Of a stretch of DNA of 64,000 nt, positions 60,140 through 64,000 are shown piece by piece. Source of the DNA: Granulicella rosea. Lineage in GTDB: Bacteria; Acidobacteriota; Terriglobia; Terriglobales; Acidobacteriaceae. Position 1 is the stretch's first letter. The number at the start of each line of letters is the position of its first letter. The DNA lies in NCBI RefSeq assembly GCF_900188085.1, contig NZ_FZOU01000001.1, positions 620,001-684,000 of the forward strand, read 5' to 3'. The notes under the pieces were generated by a model. That model made no database searches. It saw only the letters and a program-made list of their open reading frames with translations, and had not been told where the DNA came from. A program made the position numbers and the translations under genes.

Positions 60140-61281
60140 GGGATTCTCTGAACAAGTATCCAGCGGATCGGTCGCGGCAAGATTCTGACCGATTTTGGCT
60201 ACCTGGTGTTGTTTGTGGGACATTTCTGATGGTGTGTGCGGTTTTAGGCGCAGCTCTGCCCGGCGACTGCCATCAGGTGATGGCGTGCGGTGAGCAGGTT
60301 GGTCAGCGCGCACAGGCTCAGCAGGCGGTTGCGGTTCTTCTCCAGCCCGCGATACCGCACCTTGGCGAAGCCGAACTTCAGTTTGATCAGCGCGAAGACG
60401 TGTTCCACCCGTGAGCGCGTCTTCGACTTCACCCGATTTTCCTCGCGGATGGCCGGATAGCAGACCAGCTTGGTGCGGTACTGCCGGTGCGTGCGATCCA
60501 CCGCCTGCGGAGCGCGTGCGACGATGACCTCCGTCTTGCCCTGGTACGCCTGATCGCCCCACACCTCGGTCTCCTCGCCGTGCAGAAGATCGGCCAGCAC
60601 GCGGTTGTCGGCCACGTTGGCCGCCGTGGCCTCGGCCGAGTGGATCAGCTTCGTGTCCGCGTCCACGCCCACATGGGCCTTCATGCCGAAGTACCACTGG
60701 TTGCCCTTCTTCACCTGGTGCATCTCCGGGTCGCGCTGCTCCTGCTTGTTCCTGGTCGACGACGGTGCATGCAGGATGGTCGCGTCCACGATCGTGCCCG
60801 TGCCGATCTTCAATCCGTGACGTTCCAGGTGGCCGTTGACCACGGCGAGCATCTTCCGGCCCAGACCGTGGCGCTCCAGCAGGTGACGGAACTTGCACAC
60901 GGTGGTCTCATCCGGAGCCGGTTCGCGACCCAGGTCGATGCCCACGAACGAGCGCATCGTGAGCGAGTCGTAGAGCGCGTCCTCGACTGCCGGGTCGGAT
61001 AGGTTGAACCACTGTTGCAGGAAGTAAATCCGCAGCATCCGCTCCAGACCGACCGGAGGGCGGCCGTTGCCCGCCTTGGGGTAGTGCGGCTCAATCAAGG
61101 CCACCAACTCGGACCACGGAACCACCACATCCATCTGCGAGAGAAACTCCGAACGCCGCGTCTGACGCCCAAAACGCTCAAATCCAGCCGCCAAAGCCAA
61201 GGTCTGCTGTTTCATCCGCACCCCCACATCCACAACGTAATTTAATCCGCCGTGGAGTGGGGAACTTAATCAGAGAATCCC
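60140..61281. mobile_element. IS5-type insertion sequence, apparently complete
   Basis: Terminal inverted repeats GGGATTCTCTGA (60140-60151) and TCAGAGAATCCC (61270-61281) are perfect over 12 bp and imperfect to about 22. A possible TA target duplication flanks them (60138-60139 and 61282-61283). The length is 1142 bp, with one intact transposase on the minus strand. No second copy lies in this window. Confidence 0.87.
60244..61233 (-). CDS. IS5-family transposase
   Basis: The 329-residue protein has the N-terminal DUF772-type domain (PPVGLERMLRIYFLQQWFNL, then SLTMRSFVGIDLG) and a DDE catalytic domain. That domain has TIVDATILHAPSS (first Asp), EVWGDQAYQG (second Asp) and RSRVEHVFALIKLKFGF (catalytic Glu). 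The frame is intact and nearly fills the element, so it may be active. Confidence 0.92.
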   Translation of the reverse strand: MDVGVRMKQQTLALAAGFERFGRQTRRSEFLSQMDVVVPWSELVALIEPHYPKAGNGRPPVGLERMLRIYFLQQWFNLSDPAVEDALYDSLTMRSFVGIDLGREPAPDETTVCKFRHLLERHGLGRKMLAVVNGHLERHGLKIGTGTIVDATILHAPSSTRNKQEQRDPEMHQVKKGNQWYFGMKAHVGVDADTKLIHSAEATAANVADNRVLADLLHGEETEVWGDQAYQGKTEVIVARAPQAVDRTHRQYRTKLVCYPAIREENRVKSKTRSRVEHVFALIKLKFGFAKVRYRGLEKNRNRLLSLCALTNLLTARHHLMAVAGQSCA

Positions 61282-61283
61282 TA

Positions 61284-62327
61284 GAGCGGTCGCGTTCCTT
61301 TCTTTCCGCATCCCACGCATACGTTCCCGACACCATCCACTTCCTCTCCGCGCATACGTTCCCGACGTTCTCACCCAGCTCCAAGTTTTGCACCAGAGGT
61401 GGTGCAGGTCAGCCCTCGCCTTACCTAGATCAACTGCTGCGCGCATACGTTCCCGACGCATAAGACAACAGTTGACGCATACGTTCCCGACGCAGCGCAC
61501 CTTCGGATTGCCTGAAAACAGGCCCATATAGGGAGAGGGAAGCAGATCAACTCAGTTGCGACGCTGGCACGCAGAGTTTTCCACCGTCGAACTGTGGATA
61601 TCGCCCTTTTTCCACGCATATCTTGCTTACGGCGAAGAGCCGCTTTTCAACCGAATTCACGCATACGAGGCCGACAATCCGTCGATTTCCACGCATACAA
61701 GGCCGACAGAAGCAGTCGTATCCATTTGATATATCGATGCTTAGCAGCACACTTGTAGTTAAATCCTTGTATTAAAAACTTAACTCCGCTTGTAGTAGAG
61801 GCCTCTCAAATGTGGATCGAAACATTCCGTCAAACGAGGCCGGAGCGAGGCACCAACATTGCAGCACCTACCACGCATTGATCCAGACTGACCATCCTCG
61901 CTACCGCCATAAAGCCCCTCAGGCCACCCAGAAGCGGCTGCGGGCCATCTGGATAGCCCCAACCATGCGCTGCCTTGTCGCGAGGCCACCTGAAGCGTCT
62001 TTCCGACACACTTCAAGTTACATTGCACGGCGTTCTTTTCCATCGCAATTCGCCCAGCAGCGATGCTTCTCCGCGCCGCTGCCGCAGGCTCGGCGATGGT
62101 GTTCGGCAAGGCCAGGCATGCTGAGCTACACAGGGAATCTATGCCGTGATGATCTGCCGCATGAAGTCCACGATCGGTTCCGCACGATCCTGCTCTGAGA
62201 GTCCAACTCATCACGGGAAACTGACATTTCTTTCGGGCTCCTACAGGGTCAGAGAGACAGAGGCTTCCTTATCGGACTTATTCGTTCCAATTCCGATAGG
62301 CCGTCGATCGAGTAGGATGGTGGCGGC
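61284..62327. other. About 1 kb without a supported gene
   Basis: Between the IS element and the propeller-sensor gene. The left half holds the 16-mer repeat array. The rest, about 61740-62327, has overlapping ORFs of about 130-145 codons on both strands with low-complexity, Cys/His/Arg-rich products and no recognisable domain. I treat them as non-coding. G+C is lower than the genome average near 61700-61800. Confidence 0.5.
61316..61707 (+). repeat. Array of a 16-bp motif, four identical and two variant copies
   Basis: CGCATACGTTCCCGAC occurs exactly at 61316-61331, 61351-61366, 61442-61457 and 61476-61491. The variants CGCATACGAGGCCGAC (61660-61675) and CGCATACAAGGCCGAC (61692-61707) follow. 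A partial match, CGCATATCTTGC, is near 61615. Copies pair at 32-35-base spacing. All are in the same orientation. No repeat of this type was noticed elsewhere in the window. Confidence 0.85.
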
Positions 62328-64000
62328 ATGGGAACCTTTATTCGGGTATCGATCGCGCTGCTGCTCTTGTGCGCGGCCGGCTGTGCCTGTGGGTCGACGG
62401 CGTCCTCTCCCGTGCATGCCGGTGCGGACCTCAGCTATGCGCGGACTTTATGGCAGGTCTCCGACGGCTTGCCGGAGGATACCGTACAGGCTCTTGCCGA
62501 ATCGCGCGACGGTTTACTTTGGATCGGCACCACGGGCGGCCTGACGCGCTTCGACGGAGCGCACATGAAGGCCTTCGGCGTGGCGTCGAAGCAGATGCTC
62601 GCCGCGCACAGCATCTTCTGCACGGCGATCGCTCCCGACGGCAGCCTGTGGGCGGGAACGGAGGGTGGTGGTCTGCTGCATATTGCAGGCGACTCCACGG
62701 AGATCTTCACGCGTGCGCAGGGGCTGACCGATGAGTTCGTACGCAGCGTGGCGATCGATCATCTTGGACGGGTGTGGGTCGGGACGGACGATGGTTTATT
62801 CGTCATCGCGCATGGCCGCCTGCGCCGCGTCGACGGGACCGCCGCCATCCCCGCGCTGGCCGTGCATTCGATCCTCGAAGATCGCAGCCATCGCCTATGG
62901 GCCGGCGGCTCGCGGTTGATCGCGGTCGATATCGCGCAGGAGGGCGCGGAGCAGGCCCAGGAGTTTCGGCTGCCCGGCGCCTATAGCAAGAGCCGCGTGA
63001 AGAAGATCCTCGAAGGTCGCGACGGCACGATCTGGGTCGGCACCGTCGGCGGTCTGGAGCGGTTGCGCGCAGGCCGTTTCGAAGGCGTTGAGGAGATTCA
63101 CGCCACGGTCCGCAGCCTGCTGGAGGCGAGCGATGGAGCGCTCTGGATCGGCACGATCGGCGACGGTTTATGGACCTGGCGCGAGGGGCGGCTCAGCCCT
63201 ATGCGCAGCGCCGGTCTGCTGCCGAGCGACACCGTGCTTTCGATTCTCGAAGATGCCCAGCAGCAGATCTGGATCGGCACGCAGGCCGGCCTGGTGCGTC
63301 TGAACAAGACGCCGGTCAGTGTCGTGGAGCTGCCGGAGGGCGGCGATCCCGACTTCGAGACCATCTCGGGCGACGCTCGGGGCGATGTGTGGGTGGCGGC
63401 GCAGCGTCTGTACCGGGTGCGTGGCGGCGTGGCGAGCCAGGTCACCTATCCCGAGCTGGGCGGCAGCACGGTGCGCAATCTCTTCACCGCGCGCAACGGC
63501 GATCTCTGGCTGGGCACGGATGGCAGCGGCGCCTACCGCCGGCGCGGCAGTGCATGGACCCACTACACCGCGCCTCGGGAGTTGACCAACAACTTCATCC
63601 GCGGCTTTCTCGAAGCCAGCGGAGGCGATATCTGGATCGCGACCGACGAGGGCGTCAGCCGAATCGGCGGCGAAGGGGTGCATCAGCTTACCGAGGCCAA
63701 CGGACTCGCGTTTTTCAGTACGCGGAGCCTGATCGAAGACCGCAACGGAAGCATCTGGATCGGCACCGATCGCGGCCTGAGCCACTGGAGCCACGGACAG
63801 TTTGCGCAGGATGCAGCCACGCTCGGGCTGGCTACCGAGAAGGTATGGTCGATCCTCGAGGATCGCAGCGGCGCGCTCTGGTTTGGCACGCGCGACCACG
63901 GCCTCTTCCGCTATCGCGATGGCGTGCTGGATCGGTTCACGGTGGAGCAGGGTCTGCCCTCGAACAGCATCTACCAGATTCTGCAGGACCGGCGCGGCGT
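62328..64000 (+). CDS. Reg_prop beta-propeller sensor, N-terminal part (runs off the window)
   Basis: An open frame from MGTFIRVSIALLLLCAAGCA (lipoprotein-like or uncleaved signal) to the window edge, 557 codons. It contains about 12 propeller strands of the two-component-regulator type, such as DGLLWIGTTGGLTRF, LGRVWVGTDDGLFVI, DGTIWVGTVGGLERL, NGSIWIGTDRGLSHW and SGALWFGTRDHGLFRY. Proteins of this kind usually continue into a Y_Y_Y domain, a membrane helix and a histidine kinase or GGDEF output. AGGATGG precedes the ATG. Confidence 0.88.
   Translation, partial: MGTFIRVSIALLLLCAAGCACGSTASSPVHAGADLSYARTLWQVSDGLPEDTVQALAESRDGLLWIGTTGGLTRFDGAHMKAFGVASKQMLAAHSIFCTAIAPDGSLWAGTEGGGLLHIAGDSTEIFTRAQGLTDEFVRSVAIDHLGRVWVGTDDGLFVIAHGRLRRVDGTAAIPALAVHSILEDRSHRLWAGGSRLIAVDIAQEGAEQAQEFRLPGAYSKSRVKKILEGRDGTIWVGTVGGLERLRAGRFEGVEEIHATVRSLLEASDGALWIGTIGDGLWTWREGRLSPMRSAGLLPSDTVLSILEDAQQQIWIGTQAGLVRLNKTPVSVVELPEGGDPDFETISGDARGDVWVAAQRLYRVRGGVASQVTYPELGGSTVRNLFTARNGDLWLGTDGSGAYRRRGSAWTHYTAPRELTNNFIRGFLEASGGDIWIATDEGVSRIGGEGVHQLTEANGLAFFSTRSLIEDRNGSIWIGTDRGLSHWSHGQFAQDAATLGLATEKVWSILEDRSGALWFGTRDHGLFRYRDGVLDRFTVEQGLPSNSIYQILQDRRG

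Noticed and set aside
61316..61707. Reading the 16-mer array as a CRISPR array
   Set aside because: The units are only 16 bp, spacing is irregular (32 to 184 bases), the motif is not palindromic and no cas gene is near.
61780..62214. ORFs of 144 codons (minus) and 128 codons (plus, 61812-62198) after the IS
   Set aside because: Neither has a recognisable domain, a ribosome-binding site or family-like composition. They overlap each other, so I could not support either as a gene.

Overview
The window looks like a chromosomal segment of an Acidobacteriota bacterium, most likely a Terriglobia member of the Acidobacteriaceae (Granulicella/Edaphobacter/Terriglobus-like). That placement is an inference. 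It rests on high G+C with strong G/C at third codon positions, a threonyl-tRNA synthetase with an acidic insertion in its N-terminal domain, Tat- and Sec-exported proteins, and many dispersed palindromic intergenic repeats containing a GTCATCCTGAGCG-type core. No rRNA or tRNA gene, CRISPR array or prophage was seen.

Layout. 0-7.4 kb: housekeeping genes (start of a probable rsmG, class I amidotransferase peptidase, plsC, folC, azoreductase, zinc-ribbon protein, thrS). 7.4-9 kb: a Fic protein with a striking upstream inverted repeat, abutting a decapitated phytanoyl-CoA dioxygenase fragment. 9-15.3 kb: SDR/HxlR divergent pair, beta-carbonic anhydrase plus bestrophin, HNH protein, SRPBCC protein and quinone-oxidoreductase-like protein. 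15.3-27.6 kb: the replication-origin neighbourhood. Leftward genes rpmH, a lipid kinase, rnpA, yidD, yidC and a jag/khpB-like gene face rightward dnaA. Between dnaA and dnaN lies a compact restriction-modification operon (C5 cytosine methyltransferase, DUF4928-type presumed restriction enzyme, Vsr nickase) plus two leftward genes.

27.7-43.5 kb: accessory and exported functions. These are a lipoprotein, a Tat amidohydrolase, an AraC regulator, a radical SAM/SPASM enzyme translationally coupled to an exported protein, a GH5 glucanase, a DHA2 efflux pump divergent from a PadR regulator/HAAS-like membrane protein, and a beta-propeller lipoprotein. 43.6-53.9 kb: mutS2, a cNMP-domain histidine kinase, a Sel1 protein, a nucleoside-hydrolase-like protein, an alkyltransferase-like protein and the pantothenate/CoA genes panB-panC and coaBC. 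54-57.8 kb: an envelope-stress-type cluster (XRE regulator, NfeD-like protein, flotillin, His6-ending membrane peptide, PspA). 58-64 kb: an exported CarboxypepD_reg protein, ruvA, an intact IS5-type element, about 1 kb of non-coding sequence carrying a short repeated motif, and the start of a Reg_prop propeller sensor that runs off the end.

Three families of dispersed palindromic repeats sit between many genes, often between convergent ones, and may act as bidirectional terminators. One copy lies in frame inside folC. Points most worth a second look are the repeated 16-mer array near 61.3-61.7 kb, the radical SAM/exported-partner pair, the Fic operator, and the dnaA-dnaN restriction-modification island.
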